This document shows positions 1 through 5,070 of a stretch of 7,565 nt of DNA, piece after piece. The stretch is taken from the NCBI GenBank assembly GCA_964496595.1, contig CAZCAI010000193.1, positions 1-7,565 on the forward strand, written 5' to 3'. The translations under genes and the position numbers were made by a program. This DNA is from JAAAOZ01 sp964496595 (GTDB taxonomy: Bacteria > Chloroflexota > Anaerolineae > B4-G1 > SLSP01). Position 1 is the stretch's first letter. Each line of letters starts with the position of its first letter. The notes under the pieces are model-generated. The model searched no databases. It was not told the origin of the DNA and saw only the letters and a list, made by a program, of their open reading frames with translations.

Positions 1-35
1 ATCACGACTCGAATAGGCCGCTCTGTTTCACTCAT
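1..35 (-). CDS. 5' end of a probable NarL/LuxR-type response regulator gene (partial, runs off the left edge)
   Basis: Only the first 11 codons are inside the window. Read on the minus strand from the ATG at 33-35 they give MSETERPIRVV, followed by an incomplete codon AT- (Ile or Met). The start is well supported: an AAAGGAGG Shine-Dalgarno (40-47) lies four bases upstream and a sigma70-like promoter lies about 60-85 bases upstream. The pattern of a short polar lead, then Pro-Ile-Arg-Val-Val and probably Ile, matches the first beta strand of receiver domains, which in this family is normally followed by an acidic Asp-Asp pair. That next stretch is not visible, so the regulator call is inference. 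The preceding lipoprotein gene ends 143 bases upstream, and with its own promoter this gene is probably a separate transcription unit. Confidence 0.55.
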   Translation of the reverse strand, partial: MSETERPIRVV

Positions 36-39
36 CGCG

Positions 40-47
40 CCTCCTTT
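40..47 (-). promoter_or_regulatory. Ribosome binding site of the left-edge gene
   Basis: AAAGGAGG on the minus strand, four bases before the ATG at 33-35. It is what marks the short left-edge reading frame as a real gene start. Confidence 0.75.
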
Positions 48-93
48 CACTTCTTGAGATAAGGAAAATCGGGCAATACCGCATCAGTACACA

Positions 94-121
94 ACTATAT
101 CTGAAATATCGCTGCGGTCAA
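94..121 (-). promoter_or_regulatory. Sigma70-like promoter for the left-edge gene
   Basis: On the minus strand TTGACC (116-121) is separated by 16 bases from TATAGT (94-99), a five-of-six match to each consensus hexamer. It would start a transcript near position 87, leaving a leader of about 50 bases before the ATG at 35. This suggests that the probable regulator gene is transcribed independently of the lipoprotein operon upstream of it. Confidence 0.6.
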
Positions 122-170
122 CTGCTCCGCCCGTTCAGCGCGCAATCGTTTTGAGGTATGTTTTCCCTAA

Positions 171-200
171 CTCTCCCTTCAGGGCGAGGGGGGCCCTGAA
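171..200 (-). other. Overlapping hairpins across the stop codon of the small lipoprotein gene
   Basis: TTCAGGG (178-184) and CCCTGAA (194-200) form a perfect 7-bp stem with a 9-base loop that spans the stop codon at 179-181. A second, competing stem joins 171-177 with 182-188 (one mismatch, loop TTCA). Neither is followed by a U-tract on the minus strand, so this is not a standard intrinsic terminator. It may be a weak or factor-assisted 3' end, or chance in a GC-rich run. Confidence 0.3.
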
Positions 201-712
201 AGCTCAATCAATGGCGGTTCTGGATGCTCGCGGCGAGAGTTAATATGCTCCCGCATCACGTCAGGCTCCCATATAACCTCAGGATCGTAATCATGAGAAC
301 AGACACGTCCATGTAGTTCCTCCGGGAACAGCCTTTGCACGGCAACTCCATACTCTGAGCCATAATTACCTGGACAGTCAACCCCTTCAATTTCCCCATC
401 ATCGCCTAAGTAAATGACGGCCGGCGCACTCATCAACGCGCCGGTTGCCGAGACTTTAACCTGACACATCGCCCACACGTATATCTCCTGCTCTCCCTCG
501 CCCAGGATCTCCCATTCGCAGAGACCTTCACTCGGCTCACCGGGAGGCGGAAGGAAGGCGTCGGCCAGCGCCGATTCGTACGCTTCCCATCTAGAGGACG
601 ATGTGGCTGTTGGTGGGGGCGTGGAAGTCTCATCTGGCCTACAAGATGCCAGTGACATCAGCAGTATAAGCAGAAAGATGATGGACGCTCCGATTTCTTG
701 GTGTTTTGGCAT
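179..712 (-). CDS. Small secreted lipoprotein of unknown function
   Basis: The 177-residue protein begins with a short polar n-region and a hydrophobic stretch (residues about 8-23) ending in the lipobox Leu-Ala-Ser-Cys (Cys24), so it should be lipid-anchored on the outer face of the membrane. A Ser/Thr/Pro linker follows (about 29-40). The folded part starts at Arg41-Trp42 and contains a Cys-Glu-Trp-Glu-Ile segment (65-69), a Tyr-Val-Trp-Ala-Met-Cys strand (78-83) and Cys113 and Cys138, which could form disulfides. The style resembles uncharacterised Chloroflexota lipoproteins, but I cannot name a family. ATG 712 is preferred over GTG 724 (four codons longer): GGGAG lies 11 bases before the ATG, whereas the purine run sits only two to three bases before the GTG. 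It is the last gene of a three-lipoprotein group, 30 bases after its upstream neighbour. Confidence 0.8.
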   Translation of the reverse strand: MPKHQEIGASIIFLLILLMSLASCRPDETSTPPPTATSSSRWEAYESALADAFLPPPGEPSEGLCEWEILGEGEQEIYVWAMCQVKVSATGALMSAPAVIYLGDDGEIEGVDCPGNYGSEYGVAVQRLFPEELHGRVCSHDYDPEVIWEPDVMREHINSRREHPEPPLIELSGPPSP

Positions 713-742
713 AGATAGTTGCACTCCCTCCCCAATATCCTC

Positions 743-2068
743 TTATGGACGCTTGCGCCATATCAATAGGTGATCTCCCTTCGCATCCGGATGCTTAAAA
801 TCGAGCGATTGGCTCCAGGCGATCCAATCTTTGGAGAGCGCTACGTTCCCAATACTCTCGTGCTCCCCAGGATCAGCTACAGTAAAGGTCTGTCGTGCTT
901 CGAGATCGTAAATGTATAGGGGGTTGAAGGGATAAGGCTCCCAGGAGAGCCATCGGCCGTCCAGGGTGGCCCCTAGACACCTGTCGTGCGCGATCTCGTA
1001 TTGCCGGGCGCTCCGCAGATCGTGCACGACGGTGCCCCGATCATACGAGGATTGGCGGCAGGCGCGCCAGGCCAGCCAATGATTCGAGAGACCAACCGCG
1101 TAGCTCTGCCCATCATCGGTCAAGCGGGTGCATTGCCCCAAGATCGGAGGATCCCCCTCATATAGATAGACGTCATAGCCTGGACAGCCGTCATCAGGCG
1201 CCGGTCGCTCCTCGAGAACTACCAGGCGATTCCCGGAGAGGTGGGGAGCCGTCCAGGCATCTTGTCCCTTACCACAGGCGCGCTCCAGATCATGCTGCTC
1301 GGCGGTTCTAAGGTTGTGCATGGTCAGAGTAGTCGCGATGCAATCTCCGTCCTCCGCCCGTTCTGTTTCCGTCCAGACGACCCAATCACCGTCAGCGTCA
1401 AATTGGGGCGAGGATGGGGCGAGAGGCCCCAGGCCGGTCTTCTCAACGATGACCTGCTCGCGCCCCTCGCTTAAGTTCAAGGCGCTAAGGGCAAACGAAG
1501 CAGTCCCAAGGACTGGAGATGTATGAGATTTCATGCCAATCGACTTAGTGCACACATCAACCCCAGCTTCGTTTGCCTTGAACCTGGTTGAGCACGCTCT
1601 AAGGCGCCGAGAGCGATTTTCCCTGTCGATTTGCTTCGAATTCCCGCTAAGTGTCCAGGTTGCCCCTGCCGAAGACGGCGACGACACGTGAGAAAACACG
1701 AGCCAGTCGTCGGCCAGGAGAGGTGTCGCAAGTTCCCCGCCTTCGGACGCACAGGTGACCGCTTCAATCTCTCCCCCCAGCAATGGATACCGCCAGATGC
1801 AACGCTTATCTTCATGCGTCGTCCAATAGAGATGGCTCTCATTGAGTGCTACGTCCCTGGGCGTCTGCTGGAGACGGAGTGTATGCCGGGTAGCGGTCGG
1901 CAACGCTGATGGTGTTGTTACGTTGGGGCTTTTCGTTGATATAACCGGCGTCGAATTCAAGCCTTTCTCTGCGCTCGACCCGTTCAACAGGGCGCAACCT
2001 CCCAGGAGCAGCGCGAGCAGGCAACCTGCAAGAAAGCCCTTGATGAAAAGTCGTGTTGGTTGCATCAT
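743..2068 (-). CDS. TolB/WD40-like beta-propeller lipoprotein
   Basis: The 441-residue protein has a signal peptide with lipobox Leu-Gly-Gly-Cys (Cys25), then a Ser/Thr/Pro-rich linker (about 33-60). The rest is a repeat array whose inner strands read like propeller blades: LYW (80-82), WLVF (122-125), WVVW (229-232), RLVV (281-284), WLAW (331-334), WLSW (373-376) and WIAW (415-418). Most spacings are 42-52 residues, as in a propeller, but the second to third is 107, so one blade is degenerate or carries an insertion (about residues 130-205), where the DNA also holds inverted repeats. Extracellular propellers of this kind usually bind proteins or glycans; no catalytic residues are evident, and the ligand is unknown. 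GGAGGG (2075-2080) sits six bases before ATG 2068, which favours it over the adjacent ATG at 2065. Only 22 bases separate it from the upstream propeller gene, indicating co-transcription. Confidence 0.85.
   Translation of the reverse strand: MMQPTRLFIKGFLAGCLLALLLGGCALLNGSSAEKGLNSTPVISTKSPNVTTPSALPTATRHTLRLQQTPRDVALNESHLYWTTHEDKRCIWRYPLLGGEIEAVTCASEGGELATPLLADDWLVFSHVSSPSSAGATWTLSGNSKQIDRENRSRRLRACSTRFKANEAGVDVCTKSIGMKSHTSPVLGTASFALSALNLSEGREQVIVEKTGLGPLAPSSPQFDADGDWVVWTETERAEDGDCIATTLTMHNLRTAEQHDLERACGKGQDAWTAPHLSGNRLVVLEERPAPDDGCPGYDVYLYEGDPPILGQCTRLTDDGQSYAVGLSNHWLAWRACRQSSYDRGTVVHDLRSARQYEIAHDRCLGATLDGRWLSWEPYPFNPLYIYDLEARQTFTVADPGEHESIGNVALSKDWIAWSQSLDFKHPDAKGDHLLIWRKRP
1475..1583. repeat. 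Inverted-repeat cluster inside the propeller gene
   Basis: GGCAAACGAAGC (1490-1501) and GCTTCGTTTGCC (1566-1577) are perfect 12-bp inverted copies 64 bases apart. GTTCAAGGC (1475-1483) and GCCTTGAAC (1575-1583) add a second inverted pair that shares the inner GCC. A small hairpin CAGTCC-CAA-GGACTG lies at 1501-1515. The reading frame runs through all of it. It coincides with the extra residues between two propeller blades, which suggests an inserted or rearranged segment. Confidence 0.5.
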
Positions 2069-2090
2069 TGATCACCCTCCACTTTCTCGA

Positions 2091-3794
2091 CTAAGGGTCT
2101 TTTGGATTTCGCCGGACAACTCCCCGGATAGCCCTAAGAGTGGCGAGGATTTGGACGTTTGTGGGGGTCACAGACCTTTTTACGTCGTTACTAGGTTGCG
2201 GGTGGGGGGCGCAATAGCGCTTGGCGATTGCACCCGGCGAATTCCTGAAGAGCCAGAGGGACGGAAGCACCCCCGGCTGCCATTTGGGATACGATCCCAT
2301 AGCAAGACGCTTTGGCTCGCCCTCGCCGCGCCATACGTAGATCGCCGATGCCCATGCTTCCGCCTCCACTCGCCAAGTCCAGGCAAACGTCACCGTCTCG
2401 CCGTCCGGCCCGACTTTCCAGCTGGGGAGCATGGGGTTCTCTCTGGTCTGCTCCTGGTAGAGATCCGTGGTCTCGAACCGCTCGGTGAATCCTCCAGCCG
2501 CCCACCAGGGTAGACCCCCGTCATCGGCTTCCTGGAGCGCTCCATCCTCCGTCACGGTCAAGTAGCGATAGGTCACGCGCGCTGGTCGGGCCGGGCCTTT
2601 GTAGGCCGTCTCCTCAAAATGGCTGACCTGGACCTCCAGCCGCCCGTCGGGGAGCCAGCGAGTCGGGTAGTAATGCCGCTTCTGCTCGCCCTCCAATACC
2701 ACCGTCGGCGCCTCGTCGCCGGCCGAGTCTTCAGCCATCCGCCACAGCACCACACTGGTTGGATGGCGGAGCTTGGTCTCGCCCTTCATACAAACCTGCG
2801 TAGCCTGGAGGCAGGTCCATTCGATCCCCGGCTTCTCCGTCTCCTCCCGGGCGAAGACCAGCCCCGGCGTATGCGGGAGCCAGAGGTAGTGGCAGCGGAA
2901 CGAGGGTGGGTGGATTGTGGTGAGCACCTGGCGATCGCGCACGTCCCAAATGCGGACCGTGCGGTTGAAGCCGGCCTCTGCCACCCCCAGCAGCGGGAAG
3001 GGGAAAGGCTGAGAGCTCAGGAACGCCATCTCGCTGGGCCGGGCGTTGGTATAGGTGCTGACCGTAATCGCGTCACGGGTGGTGATATCGAGGACGCGCA
3101 GAGCGTCCGGTTTCCCCAGGCTGTGGAGATAGGCAAGATGCTGGCTATCTCGGGACCATATCAGATCTATGGATCGGACAGCATCCAACGGCGTGAGCGG
3201 GATAGGACGAGGGTTTTCTATCGAGACGAGATTCAATTGACCGCCTCTGGAACCTTTCTGTCTGATGATGAAGGCCACCCAATGTCCATCGGGTGACCAG
3301 GCAAAATGCCTGATCTGCCCGGCTTGCTCAGTCAAGGATACGAAGCGAGAATCCTCTATGGAGATGAGACTCAATTGACCGTCGAAGGCGAAGGCCAACT
3401 TTCGCCCATCGGGCGACCAGCCGAAGCTATCGACCGTTACTTGCTCAGTCACGGTGATACGCTGCGAGCCGTCGGGAGAGATCAGGCTCAGGTACTCCTC
3501 CGGCGTCTGGAAAGCGATCCATCCACCAGGGGGAGACGTAAGGTCGGGCAAGTCGGGAAAGCCGGGGCCGGGGGTGAGCGTAGGCGTAGGCTCAGCGGTC
3601 AACCTAGCCCGCTGCTCTTCGATCGGATCTTCATGGAAGGGGGTAAGCTCTATCGTTGGCGTGGCGGTGGGGCGTGAAGTTGTAGGGCTGGCGACGGGCG
3701 CGGTCAACGGCGGGGAGGTGGGCTGATAATTGCCGTCGCATCCAATGAGGGCAAATACCAACGCTAAAAGACAAACGATAATGCAACTCTTCAT
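2091..3794 (-). CDS. TolB-like (PD40) beta-propeller lipoprotein
   Basis: The 567-residue protein starts with a hydrophobic signal peptide and lipobox Leu-Ile-Gly-Cys (Cys19). A long Thr/Pro linker (about 24-89) with TPT and TPTLTPGPG-type runs lifts the domain off the membrane. The propeller is clear at the front: blades with Trp-Ser-Pro-Asp-Gly at 126-130 and 166-170 and a variant Trp-Ser-Arg-Asp at 213-216, with LSLIS-type strands between, the pattern of PD40/TolB repeats. Later blades (about 250-506) are more divergent and end at a YPKWQP motif (502-507). The final 60 residues look unlike the rest and may be read-through rather than fold. ATG 3794 is chosen because AAGGAG (3800-3805) lies five bases upstream and it gives a normal signal peptide; a longer frame from 3923 would add 43 unlikely residues. 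The next lipoprotein starts 22 bases after its stop. Function and ligand are unknown. Confidence 0.87.
   Translation of the reverse strand: MKSCIIVCLLALVFALIGCDGNYQPTSPPLTAPVASPTTSRPTATPTIELTPFHEDPIEEQRARLTAEPTPTLTPGPGFPDLPDLTSPPGGWIAFQTPEEYLSLISPDGSQRITVTEQVTVDSFGWSPDGRKLAFAFDGQLSLISIEDSRFVSLTEQAGQIRHFAWSPDGHWVAFIIRQKGSRGGQLNLVSIENPRPIPLTPLDAVRSIDLIWSRDSQHLAYLHSLGKPDALRVLDITTRDAITVSTYTNARPSEMAFLSSQPFPFPLLGVAEAGFNRTVRIWDVRDRQVLTTIHPPSFRCHYLWLPHTPGLVFAREETEKPGIEWTCLQATQVCMKGETKLRHPTSVVLWRMAEDSAGDEAPTVVLEGEQKRHYYPTRWLPDGRLEVQVSHFEETAYKGPARPARVTYRYLTVTEDGALQEADDGGLPWWAAGGFTERFETTDLYQEQTRENPMLPSWKVGPDGETVTFAWTWRVEAEAWASAIYVWRGEGEPKRLAMGSYPKWQPGVLPSLWLFRNSPGAIAKRYCAPHPQPSNDVKRSVTPTNVQILATLRAIRGVVRRNPKDP
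3207..3440 (-). repeat. Diverged tandem propeller-blade repeats (138-bp period)
   Basis: Two neighbouring blades are still similar in DNA. TCAATTGA occurs at 3233-3240 and again at 3371-3378, and each is followed by a block containing CCATCGGG and GACCAG. The 138-base offset equals 46 codons, the usual size of one TolB/PD40 blade, so the repeat reflects duplication of blades within the gene. Confidence 0.6.
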
Positions 3795-3884
3795 AGTTAC
3801 TCCTTTTTGGCCTATCAAACCACGGCCGCCGTCGATACGGGTTCCCTCAGCACACTGATAGCTAACGCATTTCGGCAGACTGAA

Positions 3885-3892
3885 ATCATCTA
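3885..3892. repeat. Left direct repeat flanking the MITE-like element
   Basis: ATCATCTA here is repeated exactly at 4068-4075. The last five bases (ATCTA, 3888-3892) lie directly outside the left inverted repeat, as expected for a target-site duplication. The other three bases match the outer ATC of the opposite inverted repeat. Confidence 0.5.
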
Positions 3893-4070
3893 GATGGTGG
3901 TGAATTTTGACTGATGACCCCAATGAAGCTCAACACCACCAAGGTCGCGGTGGGGCCAAAAGCCCACACAAGGCCCAAGGAATGGGAGTGAAGTGGGAAG
4001 ATATGCCTTATTGAGATTCTGTGTGATCTGAGCCGCGTGAAGCCATCAGTCAATTTTAACCACTACCATC
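3893..4070. mobile_element. MITE-like non-autonomous element of 178 bp
   Basis: The left end (3893-3916) begins GATGGTGGTG and ends TTGACTGATG. The right end (4044-4070), read on the other strand, begins GATGGTAGTG and ends TTGACTGATG. The arms thus match except for one substitution and a short length difference in the AT-rich middle. Identical ATCTA pentamers abut both ends (3888-3892 and 4071-4075). The interior (about 127 bases) has no reading frame of note and no strong internal pairing. Terminal inverted repeats plus a short direct repeat and no coding capacity are the hallmarks of a MITE mobilised by a transposase elsewhere. I cannot name the insertion sequence family. The element occupies most of the intergenic gap, and its right end overlaps the stop codon of the C39-like gene. 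Confidence 0.55.
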
Positions 4071-4075
4071 ATCTA
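4068..4075. repeat. Right direct repeat flanking the MITE-like element
   Basis: The second copy of ATCATCTA. The ATCTA part (4071-4075) lies outside the right inverted repeat and inside the last codons of the C39-like gene. The stop TGA (4069-4071) combines one base of this repeat with two bases of the inverted repeat. Confidence 0.5.
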
Positions 4076-4935
4076 TTGTAATACTCGGCGATCATAACTG
4101 GATTGTTGGTATAGTAACATAGTTTCTTATAGGTTGAGCCGTCGGCTGGATCATTAATGTAGTAATCGCAAGCATCGTCGAGATCGTAGCCGAGACTCCT
4201 GTACACCACGACGAAGTGTCCACCTACGTCTACAATGGGAGGCCTGCCCTGGGACAGCAATCCACATAGGGCGGACCAATAAAAGCCATAGTAACCAACA
4301 AATCCGGCATCATTGTCACTGCAGTGATCGGCCGCACACTGCCACAACAAATTACATCCTGAGCGGCAATCGTGATCTCCGCAGCACTCATTTACTTCAC
4401 CGGGATTGTTGTTGGCCCCATAGTATCTAAATACCATAGTGGCCGAGGTTATGGCACAACCTTGGGCGCACATTGTGTCACAGGTACAGTTACAGTCATC
4501 ACTCTCAGCACACGGAAGGTGGTACAAGCAATCGTTACCCCAGGGTGACCAGCATTGACCATAGGTATGGACATCAAGCGTGATTTGACACTCAGGAATA
4601 TACTCCGGACTGGGATCGGGAGAATGTGTTTTTTCAAGGATTGGCGCTTCCCGAAGTGCAAGTTCTTCCGTTTGCTTTAAGGGTACCCACATATCATCCA
4701 CAAAGATCCACTTTATGTCTTCTCGCGAAGCGAAATCGGGATCACGAGACAAGAGATCGTACGTTTGGGGGTGAACGTTTTTGCCTGACTCGATAGGGAT
4801 CGTCTTACCATCTACCTCGATAGAGACAGACGGCGGCTGTTGGGCATTCGAGAGTGATTGAGCTGTACCTATACCGGTGCTCAACAGCAGCGCCAGCAAC
4901 GCGAACACCGAGAACAACTTGAAATTTCTGTACAT
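4069..4935 (-). CDS. Secreted cysteine-rich C39-like (papain-fold) peptidase
   Basis: The 288-residue protein has a Sec signal peptide (hydrophobic residues about 7-24, likely cleavage near Ala25) and no lipobox, so it should be released or wall-associated. Residues about 35-110 form a small N-terminal region that may be a propeptide; I do not recognise it. The C-terminal part matches the C39_2 family pattern: Gly-Cys-Ala-Ile-Thr-Ser-Ala-Thr-Met-Val then Tyr-Tyr-Gly (159-173) with nucleophile Cys160, Gly-His-Phe-Val-Val-Val with His240, and Tyr-Tyr-Ile-Asn-Asp-Pro (258-263), giving Asn261/Asp262 as the third residue. Eighteen cysteines occur in the mature part, nine of them between 116 and 160 and six between 184 and 205, far more than is usual and suggesting disulfides or metal binding. 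ATG 4935 has a perfect AAGGAGG six bases upstream; the longer frame from 5055 has no such support. It is AT-richer by eye than the propeller genes. Substrate unknown. Confidence 0.82.
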   Translation of the reverse strand: MYRNFKLFSVFALLALLLSTGIGTAQSLSNAQQPPSVSIEVDGKTIPIESGKNVHPQTYDLLSRDPDFASREDIKWIFVDDMWVPLKQTEELALREAPILEKTHSPDPSPEYIPECQITLDVHTYGQCWSPWGNDCLYHLPCAESDDCNCTCDTMCAQGCAITSATMVFRYYGANNNPGEVNECCGDHDCRSGCNLLWQCAADHCSDNDAGFVGYYGFYWSALCGLLSQGRPPIVDVGGHFVVVYRSLGYDLDDACDYYINDPADGSTYKKLCYYTNNPVMIAEYYNR

Positions 4936-4941
4936 CGTTAA

Positions 4942-4948
4942 CCTCCTT
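4942..4948 (-). promoter_or_regulatory. Ribosome binding site fixing the start of the C39-like gene
   Basis: AAGGAGG on the minus strand, six bases before ATG 4935. It decides against the upstream in-frame start at 5055, which would put 40 charged residues before the signal peptide. Confidence 0.8.
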
Positions 4949-4978
4949 ACGTTTAATTGAAGTTTACCCACAACTCTT

Positions 4979-5007
4979 ATCCTAACATACGCTCGGAGGT
5001 TTGTCAT
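4979..5007 (-). promoter_or_regulatory. Candidate sigma70 promoter of the C39-like gene
   Basis: ATGACA (5002-5007, five of six to TTGACA) and TAGGAT (4979-4984, four of six to TATAAT) are separated by exactly 17 bases on the minus strand, about 45 bases before the ATG at 4935. Its position directly after a strong hairpin suggests that the C39-like gene can be transcribed on its own. Confidence 0.4.
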
Positions 5008-5010
5008 CAC

Positions 5011-5045
5011 CGGAGCGACCATTTTTTCCTGGTCGCTCCGACCAG
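5011..5045 (-). other. Strong hairpin with two mutually exclusive pairings between genes
   Basis: CGGAGCGACCA (5011-5021) and TGGTCGCTCCG (5030-5040) form a perfect 11-bp stem with an 8-base loop. CTGGTCG (5029-5035) can instead pair with CGACCAG (5039-5045), a 7-bp stem with a 3-base loop. Both structures need the middle arm, so they exclude each other. On the minus strand the shorter one forms first during transcription. It lies 25 bases after the stop of the PsbP-like lipoprotein gene and before the next promoter. No U-tract follows, so it may be a factor-assisted 3' end, an mRNA-stabilising stem or a switch. Confidence 0.5.
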
Positions 5046-5070
5046 ATACACTCACTCGGCGCCCTCGCCC

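Noticed and set aside
1842..2513. Long plus-strand open frame (223 codons) antisense to the two propeller genes.
   Set aside because: It covers the ends of two well-supported minus-strand genes and the gap between them, and its translation is Arg/Pro-rich without any domain or signal. It is a shadow of GC-rich coding DNA.
2619..3296. Plus-strand open frame of 225 codons opposite the larger propeller gene.
   Set aside because: The minus-strand protein has a lipobox, a ribosome binding site and clear blade motifs. The plus-strand translation shows no recognisable features.
3795..3923. N-terminal extension of the larger propeller gene to position 3923.
   Set aside because: It would place 43 polar residues before a perfect lipoprotein signal peptide, whereas ATG 3794 has a well-spaced ribosome binding site. 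The extension also reaches into the MITE-like element.
3896..3952. Hairpins GGTGGTG/CACCACC and CCACC/GGTGG inside the intergenic region, considered as a terminator or riboswitch.
   Set aside because: The short GC-rich arms can pair in several ways, there is no U-tract and no recognisable riboswitch core. They are better explained as part of the MITE-like element's end and interior.
4069..4935. Idea that the C39-like protein is the leader-peptidase part of a bacteriocin ABC exporter.
   Set aside because: It has a cleavable Sec signal and no membrane-spanning or ATPase domain. No double-glycine precursor peptide is visible nearby, so the C39_2-type secreted hydrolase reading fits better.
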